DNA of 36,117 bases from an uncultured Arenicella sp. (lineage in GTDB: Bacteria > Pseudomonadota > Gammaproteobacteria > Arenicellales > Arenicellaceae), in assembly GCA_937973905.1 (NCBI GenBank), contig CALJJR010000097.1, positions 1-36,117 on the forward strand. The letters run 5' to 3'. Position numbers and translations under genes: made by a program. Below the pieces are notes generated by a model that worked only from the letters and a program-made list of their open reading frames with translations, was not told where the DNA came from and searched no databases. Position 1 is the first letter of the stretch. Every line of letters begins with the position of its first letter. Below, piece after piece: positions 24,234 to 31,426 of the stretch.

Positions 24234-25418
24234 TCATTCGAACATCTCTATTGCTACGGCGGTAGCTTCACCACCACCAATACACAAACTGGCGACGCCC
24301 CGTTTCTTACCTAACCGCTTTAAAGCGTGAATCAAAGTTACCACGATCCTTGCACCAGAAGCACCGAGTGGGTGGCCGAGTGCACACGCACCGCCACTGA
24401 CGTTGATGCGATCGGCATCGATCCGGTACTTTTCCATAGCCAGCATCGTCACCACAGCGAATGCTTCATTCACTTCAAAAAGATCGACCTCGTCGGCCGA
24501 CCAAGCCGCACGCTCAAGTACTTTATCAATCGCGCCCAGCGGCGCTGAACAAAAGTCCTCAGGCGCATGGGCAAAGCTCGACTGCGCCACCAATCGAGCT
24601 AAGGGTTTGGTACCGTTCTTCACCGCACTGCTTGCAGACATCAGCAGAACAGCCGCAGCTCCATCAGAAATAGAACTGGAGTTCGCCGCCGTGACCGTGC
24701 CATCCCTTTTAAAGGCCGGCTTGAGTTGGGGAATTTTTTCCGGTTTGGCCTTACCGGGTTGCTCGTCCGTAGCAACGACATGTTCACCTTTCCTGTCAGT
24801 TACGGTGACGGGGGCGATTTCAGCGCTAAAAAAGCCCTGCTCGATAGCGTCCTGAGCACGTTCGAGTGAGCGAATCGCAAATTCATCCATTTGCTCTCGC
24901 GTGATGTTGTGCGTATCGGCCGTGGCCTGACCATAGGTGCCCATGGAGCCACCTGTTTGCGCGTCCTCTAAACCATCTAACATCATTGAATCCAGCACTG
25001 TATCGTGACCAAGTCGCATGCCGCTGCGCCCTTTTTGCAGTAAATAGGGTGCGCGCGTCATACTTTCCATACCGCCGGCCATCACCACATCGGCACTCCC
25101 GGCGGCGATCTGATCACGCGCGATCATAATCGCTTTCATACCAGAGCCACACACCTTACTAATGGTGGTGGTGGGAACTGTGACTGGCAAGCCCGCAGCT
25201 AGCGCGGCTTGTCTGGCTGGGGCCTGTTTGAGTCCCGCCGAGATCACGTTACCCATATACACTTCATCGATCTGATCAGCGTTCACGCCACTCTGTGCAA
25301 GCGCGGCGGCAATCGCTGTTGCGCCCAACTGCGGCGCAGTTACTTGACTAAAGTCTCCCAACAAGCCACCCATCGGGGTTCTTTTGGCGGCTACAACAAC
25401 AACACTATTTTGACTCAT
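24234..25418 (-). CDS. Acetyl-CoA acetyltransferase (biosynthetic-type thiolase)
   Basis: A 394-residue thiolase of the AtoB/PhaA type, joining or splitting acetoacetyl-CoA. The nucleophile is Cys90 in SKVCGSGMKA. The catalytic His is in LGHPLGASGARI and the second Cys in LCIGGGEATAV. VYMGNVISAG near residue 53 is characteristic of this branch. The ATG at 25418 has GGAG nine bases upstream; a TTG five codons earlier lies before this site. It is a single gene, divergent from a patatin lipase. Roles include ketone-body or leucine-derived acetoacetate use, or the first step of polyhydroxybutyrate synthesis. No phaB or phaC is present here, so breakdown is favoured. Confidence 0.92.
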   Translation of the reverse strand: MSQNSVVVVAAKRTPMGGLLGDFSQVTAPQLGATAIAAALAQSGVNADQIDEVYMGNVISAGLKQAPARQAALAAGLPVTVPTTTISKVCGSGMKAIMIARDQIAAGSADVVMAGGMESMTRAPYLLQKGRSGMRLGHDTVLDSMMLDGLEDAQTGGSMGTYGQATADTHNITREQMDEFAIRSLERAQDAIEQGFFSAEIAPVTVTDRKGEHVVATDEQPGKAKPEKIPQLKPAFKRDGTVTAANSSSISDGAAAVLLMSASSAVKNGTKPLARLVAQSSFAHAPEDFCSAPLGAIDKVLERAAWSADEVDLFEVNEAFAVVTMLAMEKYRIDADRINVSGGACALGHPLGASGARIVVTLIHALKRLGKKRGVASLCIGGGEATAVAIEMFE

Positions 25419-25466
25419 AAATTTAATCTCCAATTTGCGGTAAGCGGAGGCACTTTATTCCTATCT

Positions 25467-25472
25467 ATTATA
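25467..25472 (-). promoter_or_regulatory. Likely -10 box of the acetyl-CoA acetyltransferase
   Basis: A perfect TATAAT on the minus strand, 48 bases before the thiolase ATG. The -35 region is unclear. The same AT-rich stretch reads TATTAT on the plus strand, so it may also serve the divergent patatin gene. Confidence 0.45.
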
Positions 25473-25505
25473 TAGTCGTCAAAAAAATATAAGAAAAACA
25501 ACACA

Positions 25506-26981
25506 ATGATTTTAACCATGGCTTCTCCTGTACACAGGCGGCTTGAGAGTGCCGACTCGTATGCCGATTGGCACGCCGCTGCTGAATTGTATGACGCTCG
25601 CAAAGGGCTTGATCGTTGGCGCGCCAAGGATCAGACCAGCTTGTACGACTATGTAGCGGTAACGCGCAGACTCACGCGCTTACGCGCCCTCAAACAAGCC
25701 GGCAACAATAAAGGTCTGATGCACGCCTTAAATGAGGGTATTCATGGGAATATGGATGGCATCGGCAAAGCCAGACTCTACACCAAGGCACGAGCGGGCA
25801 CTAAACACTTAGTCGAAGAGTACATTCGCGAAATTACTGACGCACTTGCCTACCTAGCTGACAACCCGACTCCCGATATCACAGAAGCGGAGAAAATTGA
25901 TTTTTTCCAACGCGCCACCCACTGTTTTGGTCGAACCGGCTTATTACTAAGCGGTGCTGGCACGCTACTGTTTTTTCATTTTGGAGTTTTAAAAGCCTTG
26001 GCTGAGCAAAATCTATTGCCCAGTATTATTTCTGGTTCGAGTGGTGGCGCATGGGTGGCTGCTTTCGTTGGCACGCGCACCCGCGAACAATTTTTGCAGG
26101 ATTTGAACGACCCAGAACTCGCGCATCGAGAACGCGAACCAGGCGAGCTGAAATGGTATGAAAAACTGCTCGGCAAGACCGTGTCTATTGAGGATGGCGA
26201 CGCAAAACTAGCCGCACTAATACCTGATTTAACGTTTCAAGAGGCCTATGAGCTCTCGGGGATTCAAATCAACATCTCTATCTCGCCAACAGAGCATCAT
26301 CAAAAACCCCGACTTTTGAGCGCCACCACATCACCAACCGCGATGATTCGTGAAGCGATTATGGCGTCGAGTGCAGTTCCGGGTGTATTCCCGCCAGTGG
26401 CGCTGGCAGCGAGAGACGAAAACGGCGAACGCGTTGAATTCTTGCGCGGCAGCCGTTGGTTAGACGGCTCCTTGACTGGCGACCTTCCTGTTAAACGCCT
26501 GGCCCGTCTCTATGGCGTCAACCACACCATTGTGAGCCAGACAAATCCTTTAGTATTACCTTTCGTAGACGCCAATAAAGACCCCTCAGGAATCATTGGA
26601 TTAGCACGACAGAACGGTTTATCACTGGCAAAGAACATTTCTTTAGCAACAACCCGTTTGTGGCGACGCCCCTTAAGCACAACGGATCTCGGGCGCACCC
26701 TAGTCAATGGTTTTATCTCTCTGGCATCGCAGTCGTATACTGGCGACATCACGATTCTCCCACGACAGCGCATGGCGGCTTACAACCCTCTAGTTTGGCT
26801 TTCAGAAAAGTCGCAATCGGAGGTAAACGCCTTAATTGATGACGGTGAACGTTCAACATGGCCGGCGATGGAACGGATTCGCAATCAAACCATGATTAGT
26901 CGTGAACTTGACCGCATCATCGCCCAGTATGATCGCGATGTAATGCATAAAAAACCCAGCAAAAAATCGTCTAAAAAATGA
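25506..26981 (+). CDS. Patatin-like lipase with N-terminal DUF3336 (TGL/SDP1-like)
   Basis: A 491-residue serine lipase. Residues 10-130 form the DUF3336 region, the domain also found in yeast Tgl3/4/5 and plant SDP1 triacylglycerol lipases (YADWHAAAELYDARKGLDRWR). The patatin domain follows: an SGAGTLLFFHFGVLKAL glycine-rich start, nucleophile Ser179 in SGSSGG, and the dyad Asp320 in RWLDGSLTGDLP. The tail is strongly basic (MHKKPSKKSSKK), perhaps for binding acidic lipid surfaces. No signal peptide is seen, so it probably acts inside the cell on storage or membrane lipid. Its stop overlaps the ATG of the NUDIX gene (ATGA), indicating translational coupling. Confidence 0.9.
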   Translation: MILTMASPVHRRLESADSYADWHAAAELYDARKGLDRWRAKDQTSLYDYVAVTRRLTRLRALKQAGNNKGLMHALNEGIHGNMDGIGKARLYTKARAGTKHLVEEYIREITDALAYLADNPTPDITEAEKIDFFQRATHCFGRTGLLLSGAGTLLFFHFGVLKALAEQNLLPSIISGSSGGAWVAAFVGTRTREQFLQDLNDPELAHREREPGELKWYEKLLGKTVSIEDGDAKLAALIPDLTFQEAYELSGIQINISISPTEHHQKPRLLSATTSPTAMIREAIMASSAVPGVFPPVALAARDENGERVEFLRGSRWLDGSLTGDLPVKRLARLYGVNHTIVSQTNPLVLPFVDANKDPSGIIGLARQNGLSLAKNISLATTRLWRRPLSTTDLGRTLVNGFISLASQSYTGDITILPRQRMAAYNPLVWLSEKSQSEVNALIDDGERSTWPAMERIRNQTMISRELDRIIAQYDRDVMHKKPSKKSSKK

Positions 26982-27700
26982 GTGCTGGAGAGGTTGAAGC
27001 ACCGCGTGAGTCCGCCACGGTTGTTCTGCTACGAGAGCACGAGGAAAATCTCGAGGTTCTAATGCTGCAAAAAAATGCCGCGATAAATTATGGCAGCAGC
27101 TGGGTATTCCCGGGTGGCGTGGTGGAGGAACAGGATAAACAAGGTGTGTCGCTCAATAGAGAGGCTCAGGCGCTGGCGACAGTGTTGCGCGAAACTCAAG
27201 AAGAGACGGGCTTCCAACTTGAGGCCGACTCCCTTCTCCCTTTTTCGAACTGGTTGACGCCAAAACTCCGCATTAAGCGCTACAACACGCTGTTTTTTAT
27301 CGCCGCGTTGCCATCAGAAATGGCGAATACCACGGTAAAAATTGATGGTGAAGAAATAGTGGCTTCGCGCTGGATCAAACCAGCAGACGCACTCGCAGCA
27401 CAAGCGAGTGGCGAAATGATCTTAAACGGTCCGTCTTATGTGACTCTATCCCAGATAAAGCGCTTTTCTAAACCTCTAACGGCGGTCGCTTCCTTGACCG
27501 ATCAGATCAGCTGGTACGAGCCAAGAGGCCTGAAAACCAGCACCGGTATTGCCACCGTCTATCAAGGAGACTCCGCCTACGAATTGGCCGACTTAAATCA
27601 ACAAGCCTTAGTCGATGCTGGCGAACCGCATCATCGTTTGTATATGCATAAATCTGCGGCTTGGGAGTTTGTTGATACTCGTATACATCAGAACAGCTAA
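26978..27700 (+). CDS. NUDIX hydrolase, possible CoA or acyl-CoA diphosphatase
   Basis: A 240-residue NUDIX-fold pyrophosphohydrolase. The box is present but stretched: GGVVE at residues 46-50, then RETQEETGF at 71-79, about ten residues more than the canonical GX5EX7REUXEEXGU. The metal-binding REXXEE core is intact. An insertion inside the box, the early WVFPGGVVE, and the SNWLTPKLRIKRYNTLFF stretch recall the NUDT19-like CoA-diphosphatase group. With beta-oxidation genes around it, CoA or acyl-CoA turnover is a fair guess, not proof. It is coupled to the upstream patatin lipase by an ATGA overlap and has no ribosome site of its own that I can see. Confidence 0.85.
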   Translation: MSAGEVEAPRESATVVLLREHEENLEVLMLQKNAAINYGSSWVFPGGVVEEQDKQGVSLNREAQALATVLRETQEETGFQLEADSLLPFSNWLTPKLRIKRYNTLFFIAALPSEMANTTVKIDGEEIVASRWIKPADALAAQASGEMILNGPSYVTLSQIKRFSKPLTAVASLTDQISWYEPRGLKTSTGIATVYQGDSAYELADLNQQALVDAGEPHHRLYMHKSAAWEFVDTRIHQNS

Positions 27701-27716
27701 TTCTGCTTAGCTCGGC

Positions 27717-27722
27717 TATAAT
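27717..27722 (+). promoter_or_regulatory. -10 box of the acyltransferase gene
   Basis: Perfect TATAAT, 37 bases before the acyltransferase ATG and 16 bases after the NUDIX stop. No good -35 is seen. Confidence 0.4.
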
Positions 27723-27759
27723 CCACGCCGGATCGCACGACACCTAACCACTTTTAATT

Positions 27760-29730
27760 ATGCTCACCTATCGCCCGGATGTAGATGGATTGCGCGCAAT
27801 CGCGGTGTTGAGCGTGTTACTTTATCACTTGGATGAGACGCTTCTGAGCGGCGGGTTCGTTGGTGTTGACGTCTTTTTTGTGATTAGTGGCTTTTTGATC
27901 ACAAAACTCATTTATCGCGAGTTGCAAAGCGAGCAAGGCTTTAGCTTTAAGCAATTCTATATCCGCCGTGTACGGCGTTTGTTCCCCGCTTTATTCGCAA
28001 CGTTGCTGCTTTCACTGTTGGCGGCTGCGAGCATGTTGTCGCCCGCGCACTTAATTGAATTTGGTCAGTCCGCGATCGCTGCAATTTTAAGTTTGAGTAA
28101 TGTCTTCTTTTGGAACGCAGCAGGATACTTCGACTCAGAAAGCCAACTCAAGCCTCTCCTTCACACCTGGTCATTGAGTGTTGAAGAACAGTTTTATTTT
28201 CTTTGGCCAGCCATTTTAGTTGGCCTATTTACGCTAAAAAAGAAATGGTTGATCCCGGGCTTTATTGTTGCGATGGGTGTCGCCAGCCTGTGGCTCAACA
28301 TAGCCGTTTTCGACAACCAAGCTGAAATCGCCAGTTGGTTTGGCACCGAGAATAACCAATCCAAATTCAATGCCCAATCAACGGCGTTCTATTGGTTACC
28401 CTTCCGAGTCTTCGAGTTTGCCATCGGCGCTATCCTTGTTTGGCTACCTAGTTCTGCAGAGCGAGCCAAATTTGGCGTGGCTGAACTGTGCTTTGTTGTA
28501 GGTATGGCGATGATTGTTTATTCGATTACGCAACTCACCAGCAAGACCGAATTTCCTTCTACGGCGGCGTTAATTCCTTGCGTGGGTGCAGCGCTGCTCA
28601 TCTTAGCTGGGCCGCATCATCGGCTTGCTTGGCTGCTCAGCAATCCAGTTGCAGTGTTCTTCGGCCTGATCAGTTATTCGCTCTACCTTGTGCATTGGCC
28701 AATCATTGTATTTTATAAATACAAAAACTTTTCAGCGCTAGATACAAACGATTACTTATTGATCACCGTCGCATCGATCGCGCTTGCGGCAATATTTTAT
28801 AAATTTGTAGAACAACCTTTTCGACGCCCACGCTCAGAAGCACAACGCCCGCATAAGCGTTTCCTGACAGGTGCTGCCGTAGCCGCAGCAACGATGATTG
28901 TCGTCAATGCTCACGCTGCATGGTCAGGTGGTTGGTTGCAACGATATCCTGCCGACGTCGTTGCGCAACTGAGTTATAAAAAAGGTGACTACACCGATTA
29001 CTTCTGGCGCAATTTGTACGCCTTGGAAAAAAAATTTTCCGACAATGACAAACCCAAGGTTCTGGTAATTGGCGATAGCATGGCGGCCGACTTCGTTAAC
29101 GTGCTTGAAGAAGGTGGCGCCGCTGATGCCTTAGACCTCACCACTATTTCCATTGGTGATAACTGCAAGGTCGCGTTTCCACTTACCGACAAGCAGTACC
29201 AAGTACTGTATGCCGGCGCGAGCAAACTATGCCGAGAGCAGCACAACAAAGTCTTGGATAATCTCGCCAAACTAAAAGCCGCCGACACCATAGTATTAGC
29301 TTCCTTCTGGTGGGAGTACTACTGGGTGAGGTACATCAAGTCGACGGTGGCGTTTATAAATCAAAACACCGATGCAAAAGTGATGGTCTTGGGCCTCAAG
29401 AATCAAACATCCGATGGCATTTGGTTTTTAAACAAACACTCTCTGAGCCCAGGTATAGAAAAAATCCGCACGCCAATGCACCCACAAGCGGCCACCCTCA
29501 ATCAAATGTTAAGAAGCAAACAAGAGGGATATATTTACTTTGATTTACTGGATCGATTTTGCGGCGCAGTGGGATGCCAGCGCGTCACTGAAGAGGGTTA
29601 TGTCATTGTGTTTGACCAAGCACACTTGAGTGAACAAGGGGCTAAATTTATTGGTCGCAAAGTTGCTGAAACTTCTTGGTATAAGCTCCTGCTGACGCCG
29701 AAAACAGCTGCGATTAATACGGCTAACTGA
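27760..29730 (+). CDS. OafA/YrhL-type membrane acyltransferase with SGNH domain
   Basis: A 656-residue O-acyltransferase. Residues 1-380 are the acyltransferase-3 membrane domain with about ten helices: YRPDVDGLRAIAVLSVLLYH with the catalytic His23, FFVISGFLIT, and RRVRRLFPA. Residues 430-630 form a periplasmic SGNH hydrolase-like domain with GDS at 438-440 (Ser440) and the DxxH of DQAHLS (Asp619, His622). Proteins of this layout acetylate lipopolysaccharide O-antigen, exopolysaccharide or peptidoglycan. No surface-polysaccharide cluster is nearby, so the acceptor is unknown. It appears to be a single-gene unit with its own TATAAT box. Confidence 0.92.
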   Translation: MLTYRPDVDGLRAIAVLSVLLYHLDETLLSGGFVGVDVFFVISGFLITKLIYRELQSEQGFSFKQFYIRRVRRLFPALFATLLLSLLAAASMLSPAHLIEFGQSAIAAILSLSNVFFWNAAGYFDSESQLKPLLHTWSLSVEEQFYFLWPAILVGLFTLKKKWLIPGFIVAMGVASLWLNIAVFDNQAEIASWFGTENNQSKFNAQSTAFYWLPFRVFEFAIGAILVWLPSSAERAKFGVAELCFVVGMAMIVYSITQLTSKTEFPSTAALIPCVGAALLILAGPHHRLAWLLSNPVAVFFGLISYSLYLVHWPIIVFYKYKNFSALDTNDYLLITVASIALAAIFYKFVEQPFRRPRSEAQRPHKRFLTGAAVAAATMIVVNAHAAWSGGWLQRYPADVVAQLSYKKGDYTDYFWRNLYALEKKFSDNDKPKVLVIGDSMAADFVNVLEEGGAADALDLTTISIGDNCKVAFPLTDKQYQVLYAGASKLCREQHNKVLDNLAKLKAADTIVLASFWWEYYWVRYIKSTVAFINQNTDAKVMVLGLKNQTSDGIWFLNKHSLSPGIEKIRTPMHPQAATLNQMLRSKQEGYIYFDLLDRFCGAVGCQRVTEEGYVIVFDQAHLSEQGAKFIGRKVAETSWYKLLLTPKTAAINTAN

Positions 29731-29757
29731 GATTTTACGCAGCCCGGTGGATAAGCA

Positions 29758-30201
29758 TTAACCTGACCTTTGGCTCGATTCCCCGTAGGCAAACCTAAAG
29801 TATAAATAGCCGCCTAACGCACCGGCCACACCCTGTGATATCAAACCAAACAAGGTTCTTGTGGGCGCAACTGGCGTCATTTGAAATACGGCATGCAAAA
29901 TTAAATGTAGGGCTAGCATCCCAGTAAAGCCAGCCAAGGCATACAGCGCCGCAGAACTTGGCACAAAACGGCTGACCACAAGGGCAGTAATAACCCAAGC
30001 AATCAGCAAGGCTATTGCCATCAAGGGCAAATATGCACCTAACATTCCCACCCAATCATGCAGCACCATAGCAATCCGGTCACTTAAACCAACTGCGTAG
30101 CCAAGCTCGGTAACGCGGGCGATGTTAAGCTGGCTAACAAGCACCACGGCGATAACATATGTTGTTGTTAGCCCTGCCAAAAACGCGGCAACCTTTTTCA
30201 T
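29758..30201 (-). CDS. Four-helix membrane protein of unknown function
   Basis: A 147-residue hydrophobic protein I do not recognise. Four membrane helices are visible, at about residues 4-24, 48-68, 72-98 and 118-140. GLSDRIAMVLHDWVGMLGAY lies between the first and second, and LHLILHAVFQMTPVAPTR between the third and fourth. The C-terminus is short and polar. An AGGA site lies nine bases before the ATG. It is convergent with the acyltransferase gene and divergent from the sugar dehydrogenase gene. No motif indicates an enzyme or transporter. Confidence 0.75.
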   Translation of the reverse strand: MKKVAAFLAGLTTTYVIAVVLVSQLNIARVTELGYAVGLSDRIAMVLHDWVGMLGAYLPLMAIALLIAWVITALVVSRFVPSSAALYALAGFTGMLALHLILHAVFQMTPVAPTRTLFGLISQGVAGALGGYLYFRFAYGESSQRSG

Positions 30202-30223
30202 CGTATTGATTCCTGTAGGAGTC

Positions 30224-30236
30224 TTTCAGTTACAAT
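30224..30236 (+). promoter_or_regulatory. Likely promoter element of the sugar dehydrogenase operon
   Basis: TTTCAGTTACAAT, with TACAAT at 30231-30236 as the -10 and TTGATT 19 bases upstream as a possible -35. The same 13-mer occurs on the minus strand at 7676-7688 before gltX. It implies a 5' leader of about 70 bases. Confidence 0.4.
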
Positions 30237-30315
30237 ATTCCAAAACCCTGTAAAAGAAAAGTAGGTCCGTACCCAGTCCAAGTCAGCCCCTAACCAGCCC
30301 TTAAAGAGAAGCACC

Positions 30316-31422
30316 ATGAAATTCACTAAGAGTCTATTCGTATTGTACCTGTCACTATTGGTGACGCCTGCATTAGGTGCCGACTATAAATTGGAGATCA
30401 TTGCAGACGATTTGGAAATGCCTTGGTCACTAACGTTTTTACCCGATGGCGATTTCCTCGTCTCTTATCTAGACGGTGAGATCAGAAGAATAACCGCTGC
30501 TGGTGAGGAAGGCGCGCCTCTCAAAAATACACCGGAAACTTATCGCAAGAGTCAGGGAGGTTACTTTGATGTCGTGCTTGATCCTGATTTCAATAGCAAT
30601 CAAACCATCTATCTAGCCTTTGCGCATGGCACACCTGAGGCGAATGGAGTAAGAATCATAAAAGCCGTACTCAAGAACGAAGAATTGGAGAATGTAACTC
30701 CCATCTTCACGGTCAAGGATCGTAAAGATACGCCGATGCACTATGGCGGGAAATTGCTGTTTGCAAATGACGGCACGCTACTCCTTACCACCGGTGACGG
30801 CTTCGACTACCGTGAAGCTGCGCAAGACCCCTTTAATCAAATGGGCAAAATTGTGCGTCTGAATCGGGACGGTTCTGTGCCCGTAAACAACCCTTTCGCA
30901 AATGGCGCCGATGGCGACCCTTTCGTCTACAGTTCTGGGCATCGCAACCCTCAAGGTTTGGCGCTGGATGCAAGCACCGGTACCGTGTATATGCATGAAC
31001 ATGGGCCACAAGGAGGCGATGAAGTTAACCAAGTAGACGCCGGCGCAAATTTCGGATGGCCGGTCACCAGCTATGGAGTGAACTACACTGGAGCCAAGGT
31101 AACACCGTTTGAAACTTTGGATGGCATCACGCCCCCCCTCAAATATTGGACACCGAGCATTGCACCTTCGGGAATGACGTTCTACGCAGGAGCCTCATTC
31201 CCAGCTTGGCAAGGCAGCTTATTAGTGGGCGCATTGGTAGACAAAGATGTAAAAAGACTGACCGTCACTAACGGCAAGATCACAAATCAAGAATCTTTGT
31301 TTGCCGAAATCGGGCAGCGAATCCGCGATATTCGAACCGGGCCGGATGGAATGATTTACCTTCTCGCCGAAAACACCGGCGATAAAGCAGGCAAGCTAAT
31401 TCGAGTCACTACCAGCCAATAA
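30316..31422 (+). CDS. PQQ-dependent soluble aldose dehydrogenase (YliI/Asd type)
   Basis: A 368-residue periplasmic protein. The first 21 residues are a signal peptide (LFVLYLSLLVTPALGA). The rest is the glucose/sorbosone dehydrogenase beta-propeller: MPWSLTFLPDGDFLVS, GGYFDVVLDPDF, HYGGKLLFANDGTLLLTTGDG, SSGHRNPQGLAL, and HEHGPQGGDEVNQ with residues that hold PQQ and calcium in E. coli YliI. It would oxidise aldose sugars and feed electrons to the respiratory chain. PQQ synthesis genes are not in the window. The cNMP-patatin gene starts 4 bases after its stop, so the two are co-transcribed. Confidence 0.9.
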   Translation: MKFTKSLFVLYLSLLVTPALGADYKLEIIADDLEMPWSLTFLPDGDFLVSYLDGEIRRITAAGEEGAPLKNTPETYRKSQGGYFDVVLDPDFNSNQTIYLAFAHGTPEANGVRIIKAVLKNEELENVTPIFTVKDRKDTPMHYGGKLLFANDGTLLLTTGDGFDYREAAQDPFNQMGKIVRLNRDGSVPVNNPFANGADGDPFVYSSGHRNPQGLALDASTGTVYMHEHGPQGGDEVNQVDAGANFGWPVTSYGVNYTGAKVTPFETLDGITPPLKYWTPSIAPSGMTFYAGASFPAWQGSLLVGALVDKDVKRLTVTNGKITNQESLFAEIGQRIRDIRTGPDGMIYLLAENTGDKAGKLIRVTTSQ

Positions 31423-31426
31423 ACGG

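Noticed and set aside
24234-25418. Polyhydroxybutyrate synthesis locus around the second thiolase
   Set aside because: No phaB, phaC or phasin gene is nearby; the surroundings are lipid-degrading.
26978-27700. Stretched NUDIX box as a sign of a broken gene
   Set aside because: The REXXEE core and the rest of the fold are intact, and insertions in the box occur in known NUDIX groups.
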